This document shows positions 51,401 through 62,058 of a stretch of DNA of 64,000 nucleotides, in pieces. This stretch comes from Theobroma cacao (Eukaryota; Streptophyta; Magnoliopsida; Malvales; Malvaceae). A model generated the notes under the pieces. That model saw only the letters and a program-made list of their open reading frames with translations. It was not told where the DNA came from and made no database searches. The position numbers and the translations under genes were made by a program. The stretch lies in the NCBI RefSeq assembly GCF_000208745.1, contig NC_030858.1, positions 6,242,216 to 6,306,215 on the forward strand. Reading direction: 5' to 3'. The number at the start of each line of letters is the position of its first letter. The stretch's first letter is position 1.

Positions 51401-54400
51401 AAGGAATATAAATCCAACCAATGCAATAAGACCAATCCAATACCAAATTGCACTGGTGAACACCCCACGAGCTTTCAAGACTGCCATTCCCAGGGACTCC
51501 TTTGTTCCATTAAGAGCCTGCATTCATTTCCACATTCAAACTTAGATGCTTTCAAGTTCAAACTACGACAGAAGCAATGTCCTCTAAACTTGTCTTTTCC
51601 CTCCTTTTATATGGGACACTTACTTGATTCCAGTCTCCACCAAGGAATTCATTTACTGAAATTGCAGTTTGCACATACATCAGAGGAGATGTCCAATAAC
51701 CCCAGATGAGCCATTTCTGCATATTCTCTGTGAGAATAAAGGAGCATATTAGTGATGCTAGGTTGCTATACAACTATGCTTCTTAATATTTCATATATCA
51801 CACGGGAAAATCTGAGGCCTGAGAATACCTTGTGATAAGATAAATCCACTAAACATTAAAAGCCACATCACTGCAAGGCATCCAGTAGTGTTGGCAACTG
51901 TATGATCTCTAGCCAATGCAGCAATGCATCTAAAAAGTACATAAGACATCTGTCCACTCATTACAAGAACAAGATATTGTTTGAGCATCCTGAAGCAAGA
52001 AAATCAAGGAGGGTTAACAGAGCGAATACAAGAAGAAAAACTAAAGTAATATATTGTAACTTGTTCCTTGATACTGGCCTTGTAACGTTGGGATTAAATC
52101 CTATTATATGGTAAGTTATGGCAACCCAAAGAGCAACTTCAAATATTGATATAGGAATGCCAAGAATTGATGTTGGTAATGAGAATGCCCATGATGGATA
52201 AAAGAGGAGGTCTCTTTGCTTGTAAAATATTGGAAGCTTATCGATGGTCAAAGGAAGCTCAAAAAATCCAGTGAAGGTAACTGTGTTAAGCACAAAAAAG
52301 AGAGCGCCTAGGTAGACTGTTCCATCTTCAATTGTACTGTGATGCTTTCTAGCTTGCACAAAGACAGTAGCAACAATGACCGCACTAAGTTCAAGCTGGA
52401 AGAAAAGATAAAAGTTATGAATTCAGGTGTAAACATTCTTTTTTAGAATGGTTGAAAAAGTAAAATGCTACTCACCTGAAATATCTTGAATACATGCAAG
52501 AATGCATTTCTTTTCAGCAAAATAACTTCTCTTGATAAACAGGCTTTCATCAATTCTTTTTTGCTAGCTCCATATCTGGTTTTTGTCAAAGCTGCAGGAT
52601 GACTCTCTGACCTGTCAAATGGATTGGCAAGCTGGTGCCGGATGGCTAATCCAATGTGAAATGAGTTGAAGGCTTCTGCAAACTCATTGACTGATATAAA
52701 ACGATATGGTAATTCTTTATGAAACCAATATTGTCTCTGATCCTTTCTTGATGTAACCTATATGTTGAAGAGATTACAGGAAATATGGATTGCTTTAAAA
52801 TTCATTAGACTGAATTCTGGATTATTTAATTATTGAAAACTTTGGTATGTGATATAGTCGTATTTTTTAACGTCATAGAATAAATATGGAATTGTTTTGA
52901 TGTGCTTACTTCCTGTAAGTAGTCTGCAATGCCTTTTCTCTCTGGACATTTAAATCCCATTGATTCAAAGAACTCAAGAACATATTCACGGGGGCCCTGA
53001 TACACAATTCGCCCCTCTGAGAGAAGGATAATGTCATCAAAAAGCTCAAAAGTTTCTGGTGGAGGCTGGAGAAGAGAGATCATAGCAGTCTTGTTGAAAA
53101 TGTGGATTGATTGCTTGATCGAGTTGACGATTTGATAAGTGGTGGAACTGTCTAGACCAGTTGATATATTGTCCATAAAAAGTGCACCCACAGGCCCTAC
53201 CAGCATCTCCCCTGGCACAAATTCAAGTCATAAAGTTGAATTATTCTGAAATTGATGTTTTAGCAGTTTTCAGACAGAACTTCCTTTTTTACTTTATTGG
53301 AATTTCATTGTCATTCTACCTGTAGTAACACGTTTCTTCTGCCCTCCAGAAACGCCTCTCAACATTGCATCTCCTACCATGGTGTCAGCACAAACTTCCA
53401 GTCCTAAAATCTGTAATGCACAGCATTTGACCGGAAGGAAAAAGGAAAAGTCAGCAATTCTTTAATGAACAAAATTGTTCATGATTATAAAGACAGCCTG
53501 GTACTACCTTGAGAACATAGTCTGTAACAATTTCTTCCTTATGTCCTTCCAGAACTGATGCCTGCATCAAAGCGTTTCGACCAAGTCTTTATCATGAACA
53601 GATGCATAATATTAAGTATAAACTTTACAAATTTCTTATTTTTTTACCTTCATCAAGGCATCAATATAAGGATCTGGCCTAATGTTTAACTCTTTTTCTC
53701 TTCTCAAGAGCTCTGTAAGCATCTCTGAAAATTACCAACAGAACCACCCAAATGAAAGAGTTTAAGGTTATAATTCCACGGAAAAATTGCTTGTTAGTAT
53801 TTGACACACTAAAATTCTTTCATGTTTCAACTTACCATAACCAGTTCCGACTCCTTGACATTTTGCAGAGAATTCCAATGTTTCTCTAACCGTCAATTGT
53901 GGTATGTGGATATCATACTGGCTAATATAAGCAGAGGTCCTCTGGGGTACAAACTCATGCATTTCATGACCATTATATGTTACTTTCCCAGAAAACTATA
54001 ATTCAAAAAACACTCAGAATCAATGAATTTTGAAAATATAATGCTTCTAAGTCTTTGAAGAATAAGATGTAGCATTTTTTTCTTTTTTGGGCTCAGCAAT
54101 AGGATGTAGCAGTTACCTTTACATCTGAATCAAATTTTCCTGTCAATGCTTGTAGTAGGGTGGTTTTTCCTGAACCTGGTGGGCCTAAAAGCAGAGTCAA
54201 TCTGGAAAAACGTTTCTTATATCAACTTTCTTGGAGCTACAAATTTCATTGGGCTAAAGAAACTCTTCTTCCTACATGTATCTTTACCTCCCTGGCTTGA
54301 TGATTCCGCTCAAATCTCGTAGAATCGAGAACTTTTTCTTTTGACTTGACAGTATATGAAGGTAATGGCCTACACCCTGAACATGTAAAATCCATAAATT

Positions 54401-54470
54401 TTTTTTTTCAAATATCAGTAGTGACAAATATATGATATATANACTAAATATCAGTAGTGACAAATATATG

Positions 54471-54501
<31 letters not shown>

Positions 54502-55265
54502 GCAAATATGAATATGTTGATAACATTGAAGATAAAAGAGAACTTTTAGGGAGCCAAATGAGAAATATATATTTAAATACTAATCTTAGGAGAAAAGCAA
54601 CAAAAGGACGGATATACATACCTCTATAGTATTGAAAATTGAGTTGAAGATAGTTGGTAAAGCCCTGCTACCAACATAGGCTTCTCCTTGCACATTGATA
54701 TTCTCGAATCGAACTTCAATTGTTGGCAGATTCAAAGAAACTCTAATATATCCAATTAAACACTAATTATTGCGCAGGTGACACAACTTTTCAATCAAAA
54801 AACTATTAACTTCTTACCAGTGAGACCAGCAATCTTGTAGAACTTCTTTTTGAATAAAATGAGAAATCATTCAATAGTTCCATGCAAATAACAGTACTGA
54901 AAAACGCAGGAAAAAAAAAATGAAAGGAGGATGTTTAAGCCATAGTAAGGAAAGAGTCATGATCACCTGTCAATTCTTGCTTTAAGCTTCTTCAAGTACT
55001 CTTCATTTTTATCTGCATTCTTCATGAACTTGTCTAACAAATCTTTCCTCTCTTGAAACCCAAGGTCGCGAAGATCAATCTCTTTAAAGTCACCTAAAAT
55101 CCCATGCAAAACACCTTTCCTGGCACGTTCATACGTAGGAAGTCGCTCAAGAGAAGCCCATTTCAGGGCTTCTTCATCATCTTCTTCTTTCATTCTGCTC
55201 GTGCTAGGCACGTTTGAACGTGTCCTATAATGTCCAAGTTCCATTGAGATATCTATCTCTCTCAC
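48439..55265 (-). CDS. Full-size PDR-type ABCG transporter (ABCG34/39-like clade)
   Basis: Plasma-membrane exporter of the NBD1-TMD1-NBD2-TMD2 type; substrate unknown. Twenty-four exons (minus strand, 5' to 3'): 55265-54967, 54742-54622, 54376-54288, 54201-54117, 53995-53836, 53724-53648, 53561-53508, 53410-53320, 53211-52910, 52757-52476, 52395-52079, 51989-51829, 51727-51624, 51517-51361, 51264-51133, 51050-50947, 50848-50516, 50425-50135, 50046-49963, 49849-49716, 49614-49387, 49305-49134, 49037-48783 and 48696-48439. They close to 1429 residues, a normal PDR length. NBD1: Walker [10 protein letters not shown] (Lys182), signature VSGGQKKR (315-322), Walker B FMDN with Asn340 in place of the usual Glu. 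NBD2: Walker [10 protein letters not shown] (Lys883), signature LSIEQRKR, Walker [11 protein letters not shown] (Asp1008-Glu1009), H-loop IHQPS. The intron after exon 11 appears to use a GC donor. The start could be 55265 or the in-frame ATG at 55244. The clade is a guess from general similarity. Confidence 0.93.
54410..54490. repeat. Duplicated 32-base unit plus AT run around one ambiguous base, in an intron
   Basis: Inside the intron between exons 2 and 3 of the ABCG gene, the unit at 54410-54441 recurs at 54446-54477. A single N at 54442 lies between the copies, and an AT microsatellite follows to about 54490. The duplicate plus N may be an assembly join rather than a biological repeat. 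Confidence 0.8.
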
Positions 55266-56990
55266 AGTACACTAGAAAACCACCAAGCGCAAAGTCCTCA
55301 CTCTTACCTTCACAGGTTAGTTTTTGTTCCTTTTCTCCGCCCGTAAGATTAAGTTTTTAAGAGGTGTGAAAAAGCACAAAAAAGTAAGAAAAAGTAGTCA
55401 AAGAAGATTGTGTGGAGATTCTGGGGTTGTTTTGGTTGAAGCTAACAATATCTGCATTTAATTACAAATCGGATTTTAGGTTGTATATGCATTAAGTTTT
55501 GGATGCTCTTAGATTGTGAAATTGCAGTATATATCCTTTGTATTAGCCTTCTATGGCAAGTTTCATTACTTTGTTTGTTTCCATCCTGATTGCGCTAACA
55601 AAATTAATCTGTCATAAACCAAAATCATTTTTACTTCTTCAAATGATTAAAGTTGTGTTATATTATTTATTTATTTATCACAGATTAATATCTTATACAA
55701 ATTTACTGACACTATATGTTATTTATGGAAACCACATAAGGTAAAGTTACTGTCAGAACATTAAAAGAAGAAAATTTTGTGATGCATTCATATATCTAGG
55801 CAATAGATTAAGCAATATGATTATGTATGTTTCATGTTGGCCGCAGCTTCATATGTAAACACCAGGTTTTTCCCAAAATGATTTTGAAAAAATAGTACTA
55901 TAATTTAAGTCGAAGTAAAAGTCATATATAGAGTAAGAGCTAGGCAGACTTATTCACCTCCCTGCTTTATTCATTCATTACAAGCTTCCAAGTCTTACAT
56001 CCGAGAATGTTTTAAGCAAAAGATTTGCTAGCTAGGTTCACGTGTCTGATTGGAAAGATAAGTACAAAGAGATGCCAATCAAAACGCATTAGATTTGTGA
56101 TTCATAGCTGAGTTTTCTTCCCCAACATATTTTCAGACTCCTTAGTTTTTTATGGTATTTATTGAGCAATGGAATTTGCTTGAAAATGATAACTCCGAAA
56201 CACGCAAAAACTATAATTTATATAATGAATAGGTAGGAGTGTTAAAACTCATTGAACTAAAGCAGGCAAAAGACAGCTTAGAATGATTAGCAGCACTTAT
56301 AAAACATAGCAGAATAAACTACAACAGAATGATCAAAAGTAAACGCTAAGACATTAGCCTGCTTCTAACGTACTTTAAGTTTGGGGATTGATTCCTATGT
56401 CTCCTTTGGCTTTCACTTTCTGGCTAAGTTTTCCATGGTCATATCGCTGCTGATGTGTAGTATTACAGCAACTATAATTACAACGATTGCTGCTGTAATA
56501 TTTCTGATCTTAGAATGAACCCCAACCTTGTATTAAGATTATGATGCTCACTGTAGTTATAGTCTTTATCAGGAAGAGGATCTCTATGTAGTCATAAGCA
56601 TGCAACACTATTCTCAATGTTGTGAAGCCGATATAATAAAATTTCCTCAGAGGTTTACCTCTAACTTGCCACAAAGTGTGTTAGAATTTTTAAGTATTCT
56701 TAAGAGAAAGTTCAAAAAAACCAAAAGAGAGAACTATCAATAAAAGGAAGAAGATAACAATTACATTAAAATTTTTAGTAATTTAAATACAAGAAGTTAA
56801 AATAGAAAGCAATAAAATCGGAACCACTTAAGCACTAAACGTGTTGTAGATAGTTCCTTTACATCATGGTTAGGGGGCACACAACATACAGCAACTAAGA
56901 GAAATAAAAGAAAAAAAAACTGAAAGCAACTATCTACTAGTAAGTTAGTGGCGTCATGTGGAGGTTCGTGCCTCCTTCTAGCCCCATGTT
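55266..56990. other. ABCG gene promoter and intergenic region
   Basis: The upstream region of the minus-strand ABCG gene, followed by AT-rich DNA up to the first copia fragment. The short frames present (for example 55553-55744 plus) are unrecognised. No gene is called. Confidence 0.55.
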
Positions 56991-56999
56991 CTGCAACTT

Positions 57000-58270
57000 C
57001 ATACCTCAATTTCAACACACCTCCTTGAGGTCTATGTTGCAGACATCCACTTTGCTCCTTGAGTCTTCATTTGATTTTTTGAAATCCACCATAATAGCAC
57101 CATCAAGTCCACCAACATCGGAGTGTATCAATTGAAGTCTTTCTGTAGCTTGAGTCAAGTTGCTCTTGGAAAATAGTGATCTGGTCTGCTTTCCATGGAG
57201 ACAAGTATCACAAACATCTTCTTGTTTAGTTGGTATAGGAAAGTTCTTGTCTAAACCAGCAGATGCCATATGCTTCATAGAAGTATAATCAACATGGAAG
57301 AGCCTCCTATGCCATAATTTGGCATCATTGGTCACACACTGATATGCCTTGTTTCCATCTTTAACCAATCAAGTGGAAAACATTTGTTTTTCATTTGAAC
57401 CGACAGCAACTTAACACAAGAGGAGTAAAAGATTGCACACATTTTCTCTTTGAATAGCAAAGTATAATTTTCTTCAACAAGCTGACCAACACTTAACAGG
57501 TTTTGATTAGTTTCAGGTGCATAATGAACATTTGAAATAGATTTAATACCTGAGGGAGTTTGCACTCCAACTATCCCATGCCCAAGAATTTTGGGATATT
57601 CACCATTACCAATCTCTACTAGAGACTTGTAATTCTAGCTCAAGATAATAAAATTATTTGCATTTCCAATTATATGATTGGAACAGGCACTGTCAATAAG
57701 CCAAACACTAGAGCTTCTTGACCTCTCTGGTTTCTTGGCCAGGAATAACACCTCCTCATTTGCCTCATATTCCTCAACTACTTCCTCGACTATAGTAGCT
57801 TTTTCTTCTCCTTGATTAGTTTTATTCTTGCAAACTTTCTCCACGTAACCATGCTAGTTACAAGACTTGCATGTAACATTTGGTCTGTATCAACAAAAAT
57901 GCTCAGTATGGTTGCATTTTTTACAGTAAAAACAAGGAGGGTACTAAGCCTTTTACTTACCCTGTTTCTTATCACCATTTTTCTTCTCACTTGCTCATGC
58001 CAATAAAGCATTTTCCATGTGATCTTGCCTTAAGGCCCATTTTTGCTCTTGAGCTTGAAGAGCATTTATGAGTTCTGTCACAATCAATGCGGACATATCC
58101 TTAAAGTCCTCTAGAGAAGATATCTTCACCTTAAATTTCTTTGGTAGGCTTACAAGGAATTTGTTGACTATTCTTCTCTCTGGTAAATTTTTTCCAAGTA
58201 ATCTCAATTGATTGACTACTTTCAAAACCTTCTCTGAGTAGTTTTTCACACTTTCCTCATCCTTCATCTT
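57000..58270 (-). mobile_element. Ty1/copia gag-protease-integrase fragment, decayed
   Basis: Read on the minus strand from 58267 down, the pieces follow copia order. A gag domain (58267-57995) contains MKDEESVKNYSEKV, PKKFKVKISSLEDF and LINALQAQEQK. A CCHC-rich stretch near 57940-57850 is interrupted by stops. A protease-like segment reads VWLIDSACSNHI (about 57710). A linker has NLLSVGQLVEENY (about 57500). The pre-integrase zinc domain has LWHRRLFHVDYTSMKHM (about 57320-57270) and CDTCLHGKQTRS. The coding similarity ends at about 57100, so most of integrase and all of reverse transcriptase and RNase H are missing. The gag N-terminus is also missing at the 58270 side. No LTR was identified for this copy. 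It is inactive. Confidence 0.85.
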
Positions 58271-58420
58271 TATTAGACACAGTTAGTTGAATAAGGCCTG
58301 CAAGTTAGATAAGTGTACAAAGGATAGTAGGTCGGGGTTGAAGGAGAGAAGGCACAAGCAGACAGACATACGCACCGTTTCAATAAAAGCCTTCTACAAC
58401 TACAGCAAAGTGCATCGTTT

Positions 58421-58623
58421 TGTTAATAGAGTTTTTTAGTTTTTAAAAGTTAGTTAAAAGATTGATTATTAGTTATATTAGTATTAGTTTTTCTCTGACT
58501 AACAGAGACTCTGTATATAAATTCTACTGTAAGAATACCTATTTTTAGGGTAATGAGAATTCTCTGACATTCTCTCATTCTCATGCGTCGCCTCTTCCTC
58601 TCTCTCTCACTCAGTATTCATCA
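58421..58623 (+). mobile_element. 5' LTR of a Ty1/copia element
   Basis: About 200 bases starting TGTTAATAGAG and ending near TTCATCA, directly before a primer-binding-site-like sequence. A TATA box (TATATAA, 58514-58520) and a pyrimidine-rich leader (58590-58611) are placed as in copia LTRs. The 3' LTR, which would prove the borders, is not in the window, so the exact ends are inferred. Confidence 0.6.
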
Positions 58624-58639
58624 TGTTATCAAAGCAGGT
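58624..58639 (+). other. Copia primer-binding site, degenerate
   Basis: The sequence TGTTATCAAAGC resembles the usual plant copia primer-binding site TGGTATCAGAGC, complementary to initiator methionine tRNA, with two substitutions. It follows the putative LTR end immediately and precedes the gag start by about 125 bases. Confidence 0.6.
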
Positions 58640-58762
58640 CCACAATACCAGTGAATGATTGCCATTTTCTGGTTATATCTTCCCTCTTCACCAGTAAGTT
58701 TGTCCTCTGGTTACTGATTTCTCATTTATTTTCCTGTTCTTCCATCTACTAGCTAGTTAACC

Positions 58763-61654
58763 ATGTCTAATGAATTTGAGTCATCGCAACCAAGGCCTCA
58801 GGCCTCTCAAACCTCATCACAAGTCTCACCCGTTGCAAATCCTCAATCTCCATTTTACCTTCACCATTCGGATCACCCTAGCTCAGTCATTATTAATCCA
58901 AAACTTACCACTAATAACTATGTGGCTTGGAGCAGATCGTTTCTGTTGGCCCTTTCCATTAGGAACAAGATAGGTTTAATCAATGGATCTATTCCTAAAC
59001 CAGCTGCTACAGACCCTCTGTTTCCATCATGGACTCGTTGCAACAACCTCATAGTTGCTTGGCTTTTAGATTCAATCTCACCCCCAATAGCCTCTACCAT
59101 ATTTTTCATGGAATTTGCAATGGAAATGTGGAATACCCTGAAACTTAACTATGCTCAACCAGATGACACCAAATTGTGCAATCTACAATATACTTTAGGG
59201 AATATCACCCAAGGAACAAGAACAGTGGATGCATACTTCATTGAGTTGAAGGTAGTGTGGGAAAAAATGAGGAGTTATCGTCCTCTGCCACATTGCGAAT
59301 GTGGAAGATGCAATGTGGAGTGTTTCAAGAAATATACTGATTAGTATCACAAAGACATGGTTTTTAGGTTTCTAAATGGGCTAAATGAATCTTTCTCAGC
59401 AATCCGGTCACAGATCATACTCATGGATCCCATTCCAACTCTTGACAGAGTTTATAATCTTGTATTAAGAGAGGAAACCCGGACAAACTTATTATTCTAG
59501 TCACAGCCTATTCTCGAGTCTTCTGCTATGTTCACCACAATTGATTCAAAGAAAAGGGTAAAAAAGGACCTAGTTTGCAGCCATTATGGCAAGAAAAGAC
59601 ACAACAAAGAAAAATGTTATAGAATTATAGGTTTTCCAGAAGACTTTAAATTTACAAAAGGAAAGCATAATATCAAAAGAGGTAAAGCTACAGTTAACAG
59701 TGTCACAACAATTAATGAGGCGTCAGCTGTTGAAAGCCAAGCCAAATAAGAAGAAGAGTTCAGTGGTTCAAGCAACATGTCCCAATTGTTTGTCCTAACA
59801 CAACAAGTCAACAAGTTGATGGAAATTCTCAATGAAAATGGTTTAATCAGTAGTGATGGTAAGGGCACTTCCTCAAACAACCAGCAGGCAAAACACTCAT
59901 TGGTAAATTCAGCTTTTACAAGTGTCATTTCAGACCATTTTTGTTTCAATACCACCAACAACATGCCTTCTAGCTTTAGAAATATAAACACTTGCATGTT
60001 AAAATAAAATTACTGGATAGTAGACTCGGGTGCAACTGATCATATCTCACATTCCTTAGATGACTTTATCTATGTAAAACCAGTTGAGAATTGTTTTGTC
60101 CAGCTTTCAACCAATAAAAGAGCTATTGTTAGTCATGTAGGTGCAGTTAAACTTACCCCATCACTCATTTTAAGGAATGTGTTGTGTGTTCCGAGCTTCA
60201 AATTCAACTTGATCTCTGTAAGTCAGCTAACCAGTTCAAGAAAGGCCAATGTTCTTTTCATTGACATGTACTGTGTTGTCTAGGATATTCCTTCATGGAA
60301 AGTGATTGGGGTTGCTAAGGGCTCATCAGGATTATATTTCATGGAGTATAAGAAAGAAGTTCAAGATTTATCGACGGAATTATTAAATTTCCAGTTATTT
60401 CTTCTGTTAGTAACTGCAATGCAGTGAATATGACCTTTGATTTATGGCATTTCAGACTTGGTCATGCTCCTATAGAAAGGATCAATGTAATCCATTGACA
60501 GTTTTCAAATATTAAGTGTTCAAATGAGTTATTTTGTGAAATCTATCCATTAGCAAAACAAAGAAAGCTTCCTTTTCCTACTCATTCTCAAAGCACAAAG
60601 ATTTCTTTTGAATTAGTCCATGTGGACATTTGGGGGCCATATGAGACTCCCACTTTCAATGGTCATCGTTTCTTCCTCACTATTGTGGATGACTTTTCTC
60701 ATTTTACTTGGATTTTTTTGATGAAGAACAAATCAGAAGTTTCAACAATTATACCTTCTTTTAATGCTATGGTTCAAAGATAATTTAATCTTGAAAGCAA
60801 GTGCTTAAGGTCAGATAATGGTCAAAAGTTTAAACTTACAGATTTTTTTGCCAAGACAGGTATAATTCACCATTTATCATGTGTTGATACACCTCAACAA
60901 AATGGAATTGTTGAGAGAAAGCATCAACACATCCTGATGGTTACAAGAGCCTTGATGCACCAATCTCAAGTTCCAATACACTTTTGGGGGGATGCAGTAC
61001 TTACTGCAGCACACATCATCAATAGAGTGCCTACCAGAATTCTCAAAAATAAATCACCATATGAGTTGCTCTATCTAAAACCACCATCATATGATCATTT
61101 CAAGGTCTTTGGATGCTTGTGTTTTGTATCCACAACAACACAGCATAGGAAGAAATTAGATAAGAGAGCAAATAAGTGTATTTTCTTAGGATATCCTAAC
61201 GGCATCAAGGGATATAACGTATATGATCTTTATGCACAAAAGACTCTAATATCCAGAAATGTTGTTTTTCATGAAGATATTTTTCCTTTTCATTCATCAC
61301 AGCATGCTGATTCTCATCTTGCATTTGACCAAACACTTGGTGTGCATGCTGATTATTTTGACTATTTTGATACAAATTCATCCAATTGTACTCACCAAGA
61401 TCAAAAACCAATAGAAACACATCTCCTTGAAGCTGTATCAAATGTGTTAGAAACTTTCAGTTTAAATTTGAATGAATTACCTATTGACTCATTGCCTACT
61501 GGTGAACCTGCAGTCATCAGTACTAATTCACCTGAGCCTAGCACAACTGCTGACATAGTACAACCAGTTAGAAAAAGTACCAAACCTAAACAAACTCCCA
61601 AATACCTGGAAGCATACTATACAGACCTACCATCCCACTCAAACACAGTCACTG
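58763..61654 (+). pseudogene. Ty1/copia gag-pol remnant (gag, protease, integrase), truncated
   Basis: The gag starts at ATG 58763 (MSNEFESSQP), with TTNNYVAWSRSFLLALSIRN and a UBN2-type core to about 59340. A zinc-knuckle remnant (CSHYGKKRHNKEKCY, about 59576) lacks one cysteine. The protease starts YWIVDSGATDHI (60011), in the same frame as gag. A frameshift near 60355-60370 precedes the integrase zinc region (LWHFRLGH, about 60440) and core (LVHVDIWGPYE, LRSDNGQKF, PQQNGIVERKH). The open frame 60937-61662 then runs through VFGCLCFVST and the usual linker after integrase. At least six in-frame stops break the polyprotein. Similarity ends abruptly at about 61654, before reverse transcriptase and RNase H, where a different LTR begins. 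It is inactive. Confidence 0.88.
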
Positions 61655-62000
61655 TGTCGTGACGTGCGGGTCCGGGAACCCGTCCGCCAGACGCGGACGA
61701 AAATTAAATATCAAGGTGTGGGAGTTGCCACCAATCTTTTTTTTTATCTAAGGTGTGATTGGTCACCTATTAACCCGATTCTAATCGACGAAGTCCTAAA
61801 TTAATTTTAGGTCCGTCGAAAGAACGAGAACTGGTCTACATTTTTAGAGATGGGGTCGGGAGTGCGGTTACGCACGGAGAAGGGTTAGCACCTCCGTGGC
61901 GCCCGTTCCACAAACGGTACCATTTAATTTTAAGTTATCTTAATATAGCCTTTTCTTAGTTTAATCCCTATTTTAGTTAATTAAAATTTTATTAAATTGA

Positions 62001-62058
62001 NNNNNNNNNNNNNNNNNNNNNNNNNNNNNNNNNNNNNNNNNNNNNNNNNNNNNNNNNN
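62001..62058. other. Assembly gap (58 N)
   Basis: Fifty-eight undetermined bases. The same sequence of about 54 bases, beginning AGCCTTTTCTTAG, lies immediately left (61947-62000) and right (62059-62111) of the gap. Confidence 0.98.
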
